This document shows positions 23,961 to 36,965 of a stretch of 64,000 nucleotides of DNA, piece after piece; positions within the stretch are counted from its first letter, which is position 1, and every line of letters begins with the position of its first letter. Origin of the DNA: Brachycybe producta (lineage: Eukaryota > Arthropoda > Diplopoda > Playtdesmida > Andrognathidae); NCBI GenBank assembly GCA_036925085.1, contig JAUPFP010000033.1:310001-374000 (forward strand), read 5' to 3'. Below the pieces are notes generated by a model. That model did no database searches. It worked only from the letters and a program-made list of their open reading frames with translations, and had not been told where the DNA came from. Made by a program: the position numbers and the translations under genes.

Positions 23961-25195
23961 TTTCATTTTATTATAAATTATCATACAATAACAACATTAA
24001 AATATTAAAATGATTCAGCTATACATATCCCTGCCGTTTCTAGCTTCTAACTTATTTTCCTTTTTTTTTTTCTTTTTTGTATTAATAAAATCTAAATTGC
24101 ATAAAAGTTAATTCTTTAAAAATCTGTGTTGTCAGCCAGTAAATTTCCCTAAAAATCACCAACACAACACACAGTCATAATTTTAAAAGAAAACAAACTG
24201 CAAAAAATGTCTCTTTCTTTTTCAGCATTTCTTTATATGATATTTAAAATTTTGACACAAAGCCAACCAGAAGTTGTGAATAATAAGGAAGGAATGGAGA
24301 AAAAAACAGATTTATATTATTTTTCTGAATGGACACTACAACCATACTACACTGAATCTAATACGATAGACACAAGACACCATTTTTTGAAAAGTCTATG
24401 ACACACCAACAACAAAAAAATGACATTCTCATTGCGTTAACAGAATCGATAAGGATATTATTATATTATTATAATATTATATATAGTTAGAAATAAAAAA
24501 AAGTATCAATTTTGAGACAAGCCATTCGAAGCAAAAACGACAAGACATAAAACATCAAAACTTAAAGAGAAATAGGTGTTTCAATGATGAGAGAGAGAGA
24601 AAAAACAAAAGAAACAACAAGATATAAAAGATAATAAGATGATCACTAAACACGCTAACTTCAAATAGGCACGAATATACAGACAGACAGACAGACATAG
24701 TAGAAAAATCACAGACTATAAAATAGACAAAATAACATTCTAGTTTTGCTTGTATAATTTTTAAATCTGACACACTTGTCACTCTCTCTCTCCCTCTCTC
24801 TTTTTGATACAAAAATACACAAATTTCTTGTTCATATTTTTTTTTTGTGACAGCTGTTTTATACAATAACACATCATAATTTTCAATTTTTAGCTTTTTT
24901 TCTCTCTCTATTTTTCTGTTCTTTCTATAAAAAAAATGTTTCTTCTCTTCTAATAATAAAGAGGAACATCTAACTCTCTACTAGACAAGCAAAATCTGTG
25001 TCTATGTCACCAAAACATGTTGAACTTACAGCTCACATAATAAACACAAATATGCAGAAAGGGTTTATTTTTATTACTGAAGCTGAAAACATCAGAAATA
25101 AGTTTTCAGTCAGCTTTCATTTTATTATTGCTTGCAAGCAAATTTGCAAACACATTTCAGAGAAGAAGAAAAAAAGATACATTAGAATAATTATT

Positions 25196-25624
25196 AGGGA
25201 TGGGCCATTTGAATCCTCAAATCTTGACAAATATTCGAGATTCGAAAACTTGAAACTTTGCGCTTTTTTCGTCTTTCGAATCTTTCGAATCCTAATCTTA
25301 AAAAACTGTTAAAAACTTTGGCAAAACTAGTTTTAACTCCATTGACGTCCAGTTAGAACCTTTCACTAACAAAAAAATCGGCGATTGTTACAATTTCGGT
25401 GATTATTCGGATCACCAATATCACCACCTTGTGACGACCCTGAATGCCACCACACTTGTGTTTTTTATTATTAATAATTTAATATTTAATATTATTTCAT
25501 TTATTTGTATCTTCTTAATGAATAATAATACGATTCTTATCTTACATGAAGGATTCGAGAGATTCGAGAACCTTTTAGGATTCGGATTCGAGAAAATTTA
25601 GGATTCATCCCATTTCTAATTAGA
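25196..25624 (-). mobile_element. Second copy of the 5.6-kb hAT-like element, with an unexpanded repeat
   Basis: Begins near TAGGGATGGGCCATTTGAAT and ends GGATTCATCCCATTTCTA, in inverse orientation to 5645-6588. It keeps the same body but only one to two units of the 30-bp motif (GAGAACCTTTTAGGATTCGG). Confidence 0.6.
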
Positions 25625-25842
25625 AATATCGTAAAAAAAAAGCAGAGATTTATTTAAATCAATTGTTTGTTTGTTTTTCACATTAAAATCAAGTGAATTA
25701 AATCACATTTTTAATTTTTTTTTTCAGAAATTTTCTTTTATGAAATGTGTTTTATTATAATAATGTGCTTGACACAGGAATAAACAGATTGAACACTTTG
25801 TTATATGAATAGATTTTCAGTTTTTAAAGGGACAACTACAGT

Positions 25843-26147
25843 AATACCTTGTAGACACATGCGTTAAATGAATTGAAATTAAATGTGTTTAGGTGAATTT
25901 ATACGGAATCCAGTTAAGGACATGAACACCAAATAAAAATTGACTTTATTATTAATATTTTAAATTGAAATACTAAATCAATATTTTTAATGTCAATAAT
26001 TTATATATTTAAGTATTAACTCAATATTTTCAGATTATTAACTGAATAAATTGAATTCGACATATTGTTTGTTTGCCCTTCACAGGGCTCTGTAGAACAC
26101 GTTTATTATTTAAATGCATTTAAATTATCAGCTGTGTACTAGGTATT
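25843..26147 (+). mobile_element. Family A MITE
   Basis: ATACCTTGTAGACACATGCG to CTGTGTACTAGGTATT. The outer bases read TAATACC and GGTATTA, so the duplication (TA or TTA-type) is ambiguous with the palindromic end. Confidence 0.82.
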
Positions 26148-26533
26148 AGAGAGAAAATATGTACTTTATGTTAAAAGTACTGTACTTTTATAACGTAAAT
26201 TTAAAATTAACCTTTTTATATCAGTTTTTTTAACTTCAAAAGTGCCATGAATAGCTAGTCAGTCTTTTAAAAAATACTTTCACATTTACTTACTATTCTA
26301 GTTTCTAGATAATTGACTTTTTTTTCTAACTTAAGCTAATAATTAATATTTGAATAATAATTAATAGCTGACTAGTAATTATTAACTGAATGCCTAAAAT
26401 ATTACAGGGTGGTTACAGAATAGCAGGGCCCCAAAAAACCAACAGAAAAATAAGAATTCCTTTGTAAACAATTAGAATCCCATTTGTAGTACCTTGAAGA
26501 ATGGAGACAGAGAAGAAATTAAGAGGAGGAATT

Positions 26534-26557
26534 GGGGGGGGGGGGGGGGGGGGGGGG
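26534..26557 (+). repeat. Poly-G tract, 24 G
   Basis: Uninterrupted G24. Confidence 0.9.
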
Positions 26558-26737
26558 TGGCGGCGAGAGAGGGGAAGAAGTATCATGAGTCTCATACCTA
26601 ATTTCGTTCTCTCATTTTGGTAGGAGAAAAAAAAAAAGGTGGATGTTTAACCTGGTCAAGTAGTTGACAAAAAAAATGTTGGAAACTTTTAAAATGAAAG
26701 AAAATAATATGAAAGAAGGGAGAAATAAGGAAAGGAA

Positions 26738-26765
26738 GGGGGGGGGGGGGGGGGGGGGGGGGGGG
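26738..26765 (+). repeat. Poly-G tract, 28 G
   Basis: Uninterrupted G28, about 180 bp from the G24 tract on the same strand. Confidence 0.9.
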
Positions 26766-27770
26766 TAAAGAGAGAGGTACTAAGGTTTGCACCCCATGTG
26801 GTCTGTGTAGTGCCACTTCTATAAGTAGCTTTTGTGTGTGTGTCAAGTGCTTGCAAAATAAGAAGGGGAGGAGAAAACAGGACTTCTCAAGAGTTGTGTG
26901 TATTGGGGACTTTTTCAGAAAGATTTTTTTCTTTCTATTTATTATAATATTCCAATAGAGAAGAGAAAAATACCAAGAAAACGGTGTTAAGACACCTCCT
27001 CCTCACCCTCCTATATTTCCAACTTCACCCTCAAATAAACAAGTTCTGAGGTGAACATAAATTTCATATTGTAGGACCCCCCCCCCCCCCCCTCACCACT
27101 ACCTCTCGCCCCCTTCTTTTTCCCTGTACCTTTAAAGGTGGAAGGAGGGGTGGAGGAGGTTTTAAAAGAGGTTGTTGTTGGTTGGTTGGTTGGTTGAAAT
27201 CACAATTTCTTTTTTTTTTTCTCCTTTCTATTTCTTTAAAATTCAGATATTGTTCAAAAATTCTAAAAAAGAAGTGAAAATAAACGAGATGAGAAATAAG
27301 AAAAAATCTTTTCAATAAAGTGCGTGCAATGGCGCGTGGACTTGACTTGTCTTGGAAAATTTCAATTCATTCATAAGTAGACTGGACACAAATCTTGAAA
27401 CCTGGGACACAGTTAGTTCCCTCTCAAAAAAAAAAAAACTGGGAGGAACCAACCACCATCATCAACTTTTTTTTGGTTCTGGTTCTCTTCCTTTTTACAT
27501 CCAGATGAATTATTGTGAATGATGTGAAAATAGGGGCCTGAGACCCTTTTCATATTTTCTTTGCTCTGAAAAAGTAGGGGAGTGGGTAACATTCTCTTAT
27601 TCGGATGCCACCACCATCACCACCAAAAAAAAAAACAATTTAGCAACGCAGCAACTCAATTTAGATTGACTAGAAAAAGACCTTGACTATACATGTATAG
27701 TAAGAATAATAAGGTCCAAATTCAAGAAGGAAACTTAGCACTTTGAACAGATTTCATCTTGAACTCTCTT

Positions 27771-28082
27771 ATACCTAGTACACACAGCTGATAATTTAAA
27801 TGCATTTAAATAAAATAAACGTGTTCTACAGAGCCCTGTGAAGGACAAACAAACAATATGTCGAATTCAATTTATTCAGTTAATAATCAGAAAATATTAA
27901 GTTAATACTTAAATATAATCAGATAAACTATTGACAAAATATTGATTTAGTATTTCAATTTAAAAAATATTAATAATAAAGTCAATTTTTATTTGGTTCA
28001 TGTGTCCTTAATTGGATTCCGTATAATTTACCTAAACACATTTAATTTGAATTCATTTAACTCATGGGTGTACAAGGGGTAT
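27771..28082 (-). mobile_element. Family A MITE
   Basis: ATACCTAGTACACACAGCTG to GGTGTACAAGGGGTAT; full-length body in reverse orientation. Confidence 0.82.
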
Positions 28083-29312
28083 TAGCGAAGTTTCAGCGTT
28101 AAGAGGTTTCGTAGTTATACGGATTCGATTTACGCGGTTGCAGCCCTTACAACTGCAACGTCATATATTAGTTTGCTCTGTAAACACAATAAGCTGCGTC
28201 AACCGAACCATAAACTGAAGCACAGCGGGCCAGCGTACCCAATGCATATATGAAAAAAAGTACGCATAACAGAACATTCGATAAAGAACGCAAAAGTTGT
28301 TTTGTTTGCGCGCAAAAGTTTTTTTAAAAAAAATGATTTTCTCCATAGGCTTACAGTAGCTTTATATAGCCTTTGACCTCGGCTATCTGGGGACACAGAT
28401 CAAAATTCAAAATTCGAGCTTAGTCACAATCTCACACCTGTTTAATTCTATAGTTATGTTCAAAATTTCGTAAAAATCTGTAGAGTAGTTGCGTGAGAAA
28501 TCGCGTCCGTACAGAACCGCAAGGTGACCGGATGGCAAGGAAACCTGCGATTCAATTATTTTTCTGATAATGTAATTTGTAATAATTATTATAATTCATT
28601 ACTTTTATAAACGTAATTTATCCCAACACTAGGGTTTTTTTTAAATATTGAAATTCTTGCTCAAAGCTTTTAAAAATTGATGTCCAAATGTCCAAAATTC
28701 TCCTTGAATTTGGTCCTAGGAAGAGAAAGAGGACTAGACATATGGCGGCCGTCAACGCCAATGTCACCCTCATGATAAATGACACACACAAACTAGGAAT
28801 GGATGGAGACAATTTTATCTCAAGTTGTGTCGCGCAGCCTGGAAAAAAAAAATTCCAAAATTTTCAAAGATAATGGTAGCGCCCCCTTCTCTCTATCTAT
28901 CTATCTATCTTTTTCTCTTCAATTCCCATCCCAATTCCCTACTTCCACCCACGCACCATTAACATGCCAATGTGTGGTAATTGAAACATTGCAAAAGAGG
29001 CAGGCAGACAGACACAGGCATAACAGCACACATGCCAATAAGTGGCCCATGCCAAAGCATTTAAAAGACACACCGGAAGTCGTCACAACCATTATCACAC
29101 ATTCATCTTGTGACACAAAAAAAATAAAGAAACACATTATTATTACACATTATAAGAATGAGTCTATTGGAATGAAACTGACTCATAATTGTATGTGCAT
29201 GTGTGAGGAACTGTTTTTGAGGAACGCGTTTCCTATACGCCTACCTTTAATCATTCATTCATTCATGTAATGAATCACTTTTAATGAAATTCTTACCTCC
29301 CTATTGAGAGTA
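28083..29312. other. No gene supported
   Basis: Somewhat less AT-rich. The longest frame (28803-29270, 155 codons) has no recognisable domain, mixed composition and repeat content (CTAT runs). Confidence 0.45.
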
Positions 29313-29608
29313 ATACCTTGTACACACAAGAGTTAAATGAATTCAAATTAAATGTGTTTAGGTGAATTATACGGAATCCAGTTAAGGACATGAACACCAA
29401 ATAAAAATTGACTTTATTATTAATATTTTAAATTGAAATACTAAATCAATATTTTGTCAATAATTTATATTATTATATTTAATTATTAACTCAATATTTT
29501 CAGATTATTAACTGAATAAATTGAACTCGACATATTGTTTGTTTGTCCTTCACAGGGGTCCGTAGAACACGTTTATTATTCAAATTATCAGGTGTGTGTA
29601 CTAGGTAT
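29313..29608 (+). mobile_element. Family A MITE
   Basis: ATACCTTGTACACACAAGAG to GTGTGTGTACTAGGTAT. It lacks the TTTAAATGCA block near the right end. Confidence 0.8.
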
Positions 29609-29664
29609 AAGGATATTTTGAAGAATCCCTTATGCTTCCACCCTCACTCTCAAGCAGTTTTTCT

Positions 29665-29930
29665 GATAGAGGTGGCAACCGGTAGAACCGAACCGTTTTT
29701 CCTAGGTACGGAAGTTTTTTAATCGGTTAGCGATTTTTTGGAAACCGGTTCTGATCAGTTCGTGGATCTTGACGAACCGGTTCCCAATTTCCATTAGCAG
29801 ATTTGTGCAGCACATTAGTTAGAGGTAGCAAAGGGTAGAACAGAACCGAATCTACTCGATTCGGAACCAGTTCTTATCACTTCGACCTATACTGCATAAT
29901 ACTGGCGAACCGGTTCTATAAAGTTCCAGT
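29665..29930. repeat. Two-unit direct repeat with CCGGTT-rich body
   Basis: GAGGTGGCAACCGGTAGAAC and GAGGTAGCAAAGGGTAGAAC head two diverged units of about 150 bp, each with GAACCGGTTC-like words. Probably a degraded hAT-like element. Confidence 0.45.
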
Positions 29931-30115
29931 AATTGGTGAACCAGAAGTGGGCCGCTTACTGTCTTTTAAATAATAAAATGAGCTACCTGGGCCCACTCAA
30001 TGCACACGGTTCATCAATAGTTGTACCACATAGCAGAGCACGGTGGCGAAATTTAAATATTATACTTTTAAAAATGCTTTTCTCAATTCCATTTCAGGGC
30101 CCCCTTCGTCCTGGG

Positions 30116-30362
30116 CAGGGCCGAATTAGCCATTGGGCTAAAAGGGTTGCAGCCCAGGGCCCCCGAAAATTTGAGGGGACCCTAAAATCGTGGTGAATAT
30201 TTTTACTGTAAAACAACAATTTTTTTTTGCAAATGATCATTATTGCCCATTATTGCCACAGTTGTCTAACTCCTAATGATATAAAAATAACTGAACGTCA
30301 TTTATGGAAGGGGACCCCATATATATTAGCCCAGGGTCCCCATGTAATCTGATCCGGCTCTG
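30116..30362. mobile_element. hAT-type MITE with 8-bp target duplication
   Basis: Ends CAGGGCCGAATTAGCC and, inverted, CAGAGCCGGATCAGATTACA, flanked by GTCCTGGG at 30108-30115 and 30363-30370. Confidence 0.88.
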
Positions 30363-31385
30363 GTCCTGGGCCCTGTGCCTTGGTACCTCTTGCACCTGCC
30401 TAATATATAAGATTTCTTGAATCTCTTGTTATTAATACTTATTTGATTCACCCTGTACACACTCACCTATCAAAAAAGTAAAACTAATTACAGAAATTTT
30501 GCACAGTTTTCAAAAAAATGTTATGTTAAAAAAGCGCTTTTTTGTACTTTTTGATTTCATTTCACTGGTTTTCACTCTCTTGAAAAGAAAGTAGGCGCCT
30601 TTTTAACGCAAACAGATGTAAATAATAATCATATTCTTTCAACAACAACAAAAAAAAGTGGGCCATATTCCTTAACACTTATCTCACTATAAAGGGGATA
30701 TATTGTAATGTGTAGCGAGGAACTCAGCCCCCCCCCCCCCCCTTCAACACACACACATATACACAAATTCATTGTATTTGTAATTCGTCTCCACAGGTGA
30801 GCCTCATTTTTTAATTAACATTTGTAGAAAAAGAAGAAAAAATTTCACAGCAGGATAATGAGTTCTTCTTCGTTATGTTATGTAAAGGCAATGTACAAAT
30901 GATGTGCATTATTATTACTATTATTATTATTATTACTATTATAATATATAAAAATAAAATAAAGACATCTCTTAATTGCGAAAAACGAATAAAGAAACAT
31001 TAAAAATAATAAACATTTAAAAGAATCACATCAAAAATGATGTCTTTAAAAAAAAAAAGAATAGGAGAACAGAGGTATAGGAATATATGAAAGTATACAA
31101 GGTGTTCATAAGTTATAACCTCTGATGGAAAAGTCACAACTTAAAACACTTATGATCGTATTCTTAATGATTGCTAAGTCAATGGGTATTAGTACTAAAT
31201 TCTAGAACTTTTCAGAAGAGGTCCATACAACCGTAACTATATACGGCAGAGCGAATGAGGAGCATGTCTTTGGAGTGCAAAGTTCAGCGGCGTACAAAGA
31301 GGGGCGCAAATAACTACAATGATAAAAACTAAGAGGCGCCAGTATTAGTCTTGTTTTATAGTTCACAAAATTAGCTATAATGTTA

Positions 31386-31592
31386 CACAGGCAGTTAGAA
31401 ATCGGTCAGAACTTCAGTTGGCTCCGCCCTTGTTATGACGACTGGCAACTTTTATTTGGCTAGTTATGTAGTCTGACGTCACATGCTCCGCCCTTTTCAA
31501 CGTCAGACTACATAACTAGCCAATTAGAAGTTGCCGATCGTCATAACAAGGGTGGAGCCAACTGAAGTTCTAACCGATTTCTAACTGCCTGT
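31386..31592. mobile_element. Family C foldback MITE with 10-bp target duplication
   Basis: ACAGGCAGTTAGAAATCGGT to CTAACTGCCTGT, flanked by ATAATGTTAC on both sides. Confidence 0.88.
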
Positions 31593-32026
31593 ATAATGTT
31601 ACGGCTCTGATGGAGCCTCTCATACATTGCAAGCTTCTGAAGCAGAAACAAAAACGCTTACAAACTGAACGCACTCAATCTGTCGTTTTGATGTCATGAA
31701 TAGTTGTTGTTCCTGGATCTTTACCAGTAATAACAACAAAAATAATAATTATATAATTAATATAATAATGGTAATAATAATAATATTAATTGAGGTTGTT
31801 CACCTTAAGAGACAGAATTTTCTTTAAAAAAGAACCTCAGGCCCAACACAGCACACATGGTAGCCCTTAAGGTATCCCACAAAGCCACTCAAGATGACTA
31901 TAGGCCCATAATGCCCACAAAGCCCATGAGGACAACAAACCTGGGCTTTTGTAAAATCTCGCCAGACTCATAAAGCCCAAGAGGCTTCTTCAAAAGCCTA
32001 TCAGACCAACGAAGTTCATGGTTAGG

Positions 32027-32507
32027 AATTGGAAAAACGGTTACTCGGATCCGTTTTTCGATAACTGATAACCGGTTATTATGTCTTGGTTAACTGGTTA
32101 CATGATACATCGTTTTTTACTCTAGTAATTTAATTTTTTTTTTAATGTATTTTGTAGATTTCGTACAAACAGGTTGGTACAACGGGTATAATGGTAAGTT
32201 GGTAACTGCTTTTACGGGCAATTAGAAAACGGAATGAACATAAGTTGGCTCTGCCTTTTTTATGACGAACAGCAACTTCTAATTAGTTTTTGTAGTTCGA
32301 CGTTGAAAAGGGCGGAGCATGTGACGTCAAATTACATAACCAACCAATTAGAAGTTGCCAATCGTCATAAAAAGAGCGGAGTCAACTTCTGTTCATCCCG
32401 TTTTCTAATTGCCTGTCTGCTTTTTCTGCCAACTCAAAATTTTTTAACCAATAATTTTCATCTATAACCGGTTATTGAGATTACTGTCCGGTTTTCCAAT
32501 CACTACT
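32027..32507. mobile_element. Inverted-repeat element nested by a family C MITE
   Basis: The ends TAGGAATTGGAAAAACGG and, inverted, TAGTGATTGGAAAACCGG are imperfect inverted repeats. The interior has AACCGGTTATT words and a family C MITE at 32215-32417. Looks hAT-like; no clear target duplication. Confidence 0.5.
32215..32417. mobile_element. Family C foldback MITE with 8-bp target duplication
   Basis: ACGGGCAATTAGAAAACGG to TTTTCTAATTGCCTGT, flanked by CTGCTTTT on both sides. Confidence 0.82.
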
Positions 32508-33199
32508 CAGTAGTATGTTTATGTACCGGTAGGTTTCTAGTTCAGCTTGTTCTATAGTTATAACCACACAGTTATAAGTTATAACTTGTGTTTCATTTTG
32601 TTGAAACACCTTGCATATTCCAGTGCTATTTAATAAAATAATAATAGAAAAAAGAGAAACTAAATTTGGTTTTCTTTTTTGCGTCAAATTTCTTTTTGAG
32701 AGTAATTTTTCTAAGATGAAATTTCAACTTGTTCAAATGTTACAAATGAATCCAATTGGATTCGTGAAAAAAAAATCTCCTCTATGCAAGAAAAAAAAAC
32801 AGAAATAATATTTTACAAAAGTGGAACAGAAAAATTTACTTTTAAATTAGTATTTTTCTTCTTCTTCATTTTTTTAAAATGTGGAGCTTTCCTTTATATA
32901 ATTTCTAAGAATGTCAGGACAAGAGAGGTCACACTTAGCCCAAATTTACACCTAATAAAAAAATAACAAAAAAAAGCTCCAACTTCAAAAGAATCCCTCC
33001 AAAAAATGGAACAAATGTTTCATTAAGTTTGGAAGGAATGAAATAAAACCAAATATGATTGATAGGATTTGTTATGCAACATAATTTGTTCCAGTAACTC
33101 TCTCTTTACATATTGTTAAAAATAAACTATATCGTGAATAATAAAAGAGAGTTTATCTGACAATAAACCTATAATATTTATATTGAAGATGATTTATAA

Positions 33200-33815
33200 A
33201 CAGCTGATTTTTTTTTCCTTCAAACTCTTGATTATTCGCTGTCTTTCACAAGAGCAAAATTAAAAGAAACTAGAAAATGTTTTAGAAACTAGAACGGTAG
33301 ATCGATCACCACTTAAGTACGGAGCCTTATAAAGGACATGCAAGATTTTTTATCTCGACATGTCGACTTTCAATCTCTTTTATTCGGCCATGTTAATTAT
33401 GCCATGTTGTGCGCTCCATACTCTAATAATTAAATTATTGTTACTACAAGAGGGCGCTTGCAATAATTTAAGTATGGTGCGCGCAACATGGCATAATTAA
33501 CATGGCCGAATAAAAGATATTAAAAGTCGACATGTCGAGATTAAAAAAAGTCCTCTGCAGGGCTCCATACTTAAGCATATTTTCTTGTTGATATCTTTCA
33601 AAATAAGCTTTTTATGACAGTTTGAAAATGTCTTAAATTTAAGCAGACAATATTTTTTTTAAAATTTTTGTCTATAATAACAAATATTATATTTTGAAAG
33701 ATATCAACATGAAAATACATTTAAGTGATTGAGTTACTTAACCATTCTAGTATCTCGTAATTTTGCTCCTAAAAGACAAAATAAAACTGGAGTTTTAAAA
33801 ATCAGCTGTTCATAC
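33200..33815. mobile_element. Family B MITE interrupted by a large foldback element
   Basis: The left end resembles GATGATTTATAAACAGCTGA and the right end AAATCAGCTGTTCATACATA, which are inverted copies. Split at CACTTAAG by the element at 33316-33592. Confidence 0.75.
33316..33592. mobile_element. Foldback element nested in family B
   Basis: Arms of about 100 bp containing TCGACATGTCGA, ATTCGGCCATGTTAATTATG and GCCATGTTG are inverted around a ~60-bp centre. The ends TACGGAGCC and GGCTCCATA are flanked by CTTAAG on both sides. Confidence 0.8.
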
Positions 33816-33879
33816 ATAAATCACCACACAGTGTGGGTCCAAGTCTATAGAAAAGAAACACCGTTCGCAAACAGTGAGT

Positions 33880-34370
33880 GCGTGGACAGTTTTCGGAACA
33901 TTTTTCTGTAACAAATTTTGTTCGTTGTTCTGTTCGACAACCCGATCCAACAGAGCTGTCGGTTTTTGCCCGTCACATCAAAGGATGTTCGTATTCTGAC
34001 GATAACGCCTCGGCAAACATTTCTCCAAACATCGAAGTCATTGGCGGTTCTGACAACAGCCGATTGGGAAACTAGCGCTAGCCCATTAATATTAGCGGCG
34101 CGCATGCGTATTGCCATCTTATCGTTTTATATAGGAAAGTGATTGCAGATTTGCATTAGCAGCGACATCTATTGATCACCAATGGAAACTGCTGATGAGA
34201 CGTTCACTATAGGAAACATATAAAACGATTAGATGGCAATACGCATGCGCTCTGCTAATACTAATAAGCTAACGCTAGTGATTGGGAATACGTTGCGAGC
34301 ACATTCTGTTCAAGTTGGAACTCTCAGATTCACACAGCAAAACAGAACAACGAACATGTTTTTTTTGGAA
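33880..34370. repeat. Inverted dispersed repeat
   Basis: TTTGTTCGTTGTTCTGTTC near 33918 and AACAGAACAACGAACATG near 34341 are inverted. In the centre GCGCATGCGTATTGCCATCT (34099-) and AGATGGCAATACGCATGCGC (34231-) form a second inverted pair. Confidence 0.6.
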
Positions 34371-36478
34371 ATGTTCGCAAATATGTTCTATTCTAGTTTA
34401 GAACCCCCCCCCCCATTTACTGTTTGTTTTTTTGCTCTCATTCATTTCTTTATATTTTCTTCTTGTAGGTCTTTTTTCTTATTATTATTATTGAACCGTT
34501 ACAATATTCAATATCCAAATAATTAATATTTTGAAATTGGATACAGATTTTATATGAATCCGAACTACACGATTCTTGTTATTATAAATATCTAAAATGT
34601 CATCAGCTATTTTAAAAACCACATAAGATGATTTGTACCATGACAAAGTTGTTTTATTCTAGATTTTTCTGTATTTCTGTTGAGATTTTTTTTTTTCTCT
34701 CTTCATTTCAGTGTCAATTTTCGTCAATATTTTCTGCCGGAACAATGACAAAGCGGAATCTCTTACTAAGTTTCTCACTTTACAAAGACAAAAAAAAACA
34801 TATGTTTGTATGAACCCAACCACATGTTTGAAATAATGGTTTATTTTTTCTCCTACTAATAGATATGTGAGCTATTAACCTCCCCCCCCCCCTGTTTTAC
34901 CCCTACTCCCCCACTTCATCCCCCTTTATTAGAAATCCCGAATCTGATCCCGGAAGTTCAACCACTCACGAGTTAAAAGATAACCACATGATAACTAGTA
35001 TTGGTGGTTCAACAAATAAAAGTTTAGAACAAATATTTAACTTGGAGGTAAAGAAAACAAAAAAAAAATTAAAAGCTTGTTAGAAACTAGAATAGTAAAT
35101 GAATAATGTTGAAAGTATTTTTCAAAATAAAACTTTTTTTGTAAATTATTTGACATCTAAACGTTTTTTTTTTCGTGAAATAATAAAATCATAAAAGAGA
35201 TTGCTCATTTTCAAACCGCTATAAAAAGTTTATTTTGAAAGATATCTATTATGAAAAATCGTTTTTTTAATAAATTCACCTGCTATTCTAGTTTCCAGTA
35301 AACTCAATTTAAGAGAACCGTAGTCTAAAACGTGTTTTTAAGTTTTAACTTTATTCTAAGTAACGTTTTTTTTTTAAAATGTTGGTCATTCTCTATACTT
35401 AAAAATCACGTTTAAACAATTGAAGTTTACAAGTTGACCACTCGTTAGATTTGAACAAAACCTAATAAGGATCTCTCCCCCCCCCCCTTCCCCTCTTATG
35501 TTTTATCTAAAAAAGAACAACACTAATTTCTATCAAAGTCAACTTAATTGACCAAAAATGTCCTCAATTGACCACTTCGTTTATCAATCTCTCTCTCTCT
35601 CTCTTTTTTTTTCCTCAAATATTTACAACGCCCTTTGGGCAACTGGTCAGTCACTGAGAGAATAAGATAAGATTTTGAGACCCCATTCATTACAAAGGGG
35701 GAAAGAAAAGAAGTTTTAACTTTTTTTTTTTAAGGTTAGAGATAGGAAGACGAGAAAGAGGATTTATCTTTTGAAAAAGTTTTAAAACTTTTAAAAGGGT
35801 TTTTAAAGACATAAGAAACAGAGAAGGGTCCATAAATCATTGCTTAGTTTTACTCCGACCTCCCCCCCCCCCTTCCCCACTTAAATTGGGGCCTCTTCTT
35901 CTCCCTTCATTAGAAAATCTAAAACGCACTTAAAATGTCAGGTACAATTTTTGCTCAGTGGGTAAAATTTGTACAACTGTGAGAATGGTACAACTGTCAC
36001 ATATATGTTATACAGTAAATGTTGCTGTCAAACTAGAAAATCAGTCATTCCACAAAATTACTAGGCAATGTACAAAATCACTTATTCCATAGCAATTCCA
36101 TACAATCTAGACATTTTGTCTAATGTTTTTAAGCAATGTATGAAATTCCAAAGAAAAATTACAAAATCTCCGAAATTTTTAGTCAGTATGTAAAAAAAAC
36201 CATCAATTCAGGTTGTAAAACTGTGCAATAATGCTAATAAAGAAAGGTTTTTGGCAATGTGAAATGCTATAATGACTGCATTCAGTTGTGAAGTCGCTTG
36301 ATGAGCATGTTATGAGACGCCATTCATATCAAAATTACATTACTTGATCAAAAATGTAACTATTAACATAAAATTTGTGATCAATTTTTTGGCATAATGG
36401 CTCTCAATCTCTTAATTATTCAACATGACCACATCAACCACCATTCTAGTTTCTAACACACTGTCAATTTCTCCTAAG
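34371..36478. other. No gene seen
   Basis: AT-rich filler with C tracts (34405-, 34883-, 35477-, 35861-), a CT microsatellite near 35588-35604 and the degraded family B copy. Confidence 0.6.
35060..35330. mobile_element. Family B MITE, degraded
   Basis: TTAGAAACTAGAATAGTAAA at left and GCTATTCTAGTTTCCAG at right, with TATAAAAAGTTTATTTTGAA inside. Confidence 0.6.
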
Positions 36479-36965
36479 GCCCCGTTTCATATGGACCACT
36501 TTGTGTCGCCACGTAAAGTGGTTGTTTTTGGCTGCTTTTTGACAATTTCAACTGGTGAAACATAGAACACACGTGGTCCCATCTATTCACTATCATAAGC
36601 GGGACCGCGTGCGTTCTATTTTTCACCAGTTGAAATTGTCAAAAAGTTGAAATTTTCGATCCAGTGGAAACAAGGCATAACCGGCCTTGTTTCCACTGAG
36701 GTGAAAATTTCAACTTTCTAAAAATTTCGGCTGGTGAAAAATTGAACCAACGTAGATAGTGAATGGGCGGAGAGAGCCACGTGTGCTCTTATTTTTCACC
36801 AGTTGAACTTTTTGAGAATTTCAACTGGTGAAAAATTGAACAAATGTGGTCTTTGTCTATGATAGGGAATGGGCGGAGGAGAGCCACACGTTTCTTGTAT
36901 TTTTTAACCAAGTTGAAATTTTGAAAAAGTTAAAATTTTCGCCTCGACGGAAACAAGGCATAATT
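36479..36965. mobile_element. Two adjacent foldback MITEs
   Basis: Unit 1 runs from GGCCCCGTTTCATATGG to CCAGTGGAAACAAGGC. Unit 2 runs from GGCCTTGTTTCCACTG to GACGGAAACAAGGC. Both contain TTTCAACTGGTGAAAAATTG and its inverse. Confidence 0.65.

Larger units (their letters stand above)
26148..27770. other. No gene seen; poly-G/C rich
   Basis: G24, G28 and a C17 tract (27076-) with purine-rich flanks. The Pro- and Phe-rich frames antisense to them are artefacts of the tracts. Confidence 0.6.

Noticed and set aside
28803-29270. 155-codon plus-strand frame
   Set aside because: No domain, no splice context, repeat-derived segments and an overlapping antisense frame of equal quality.
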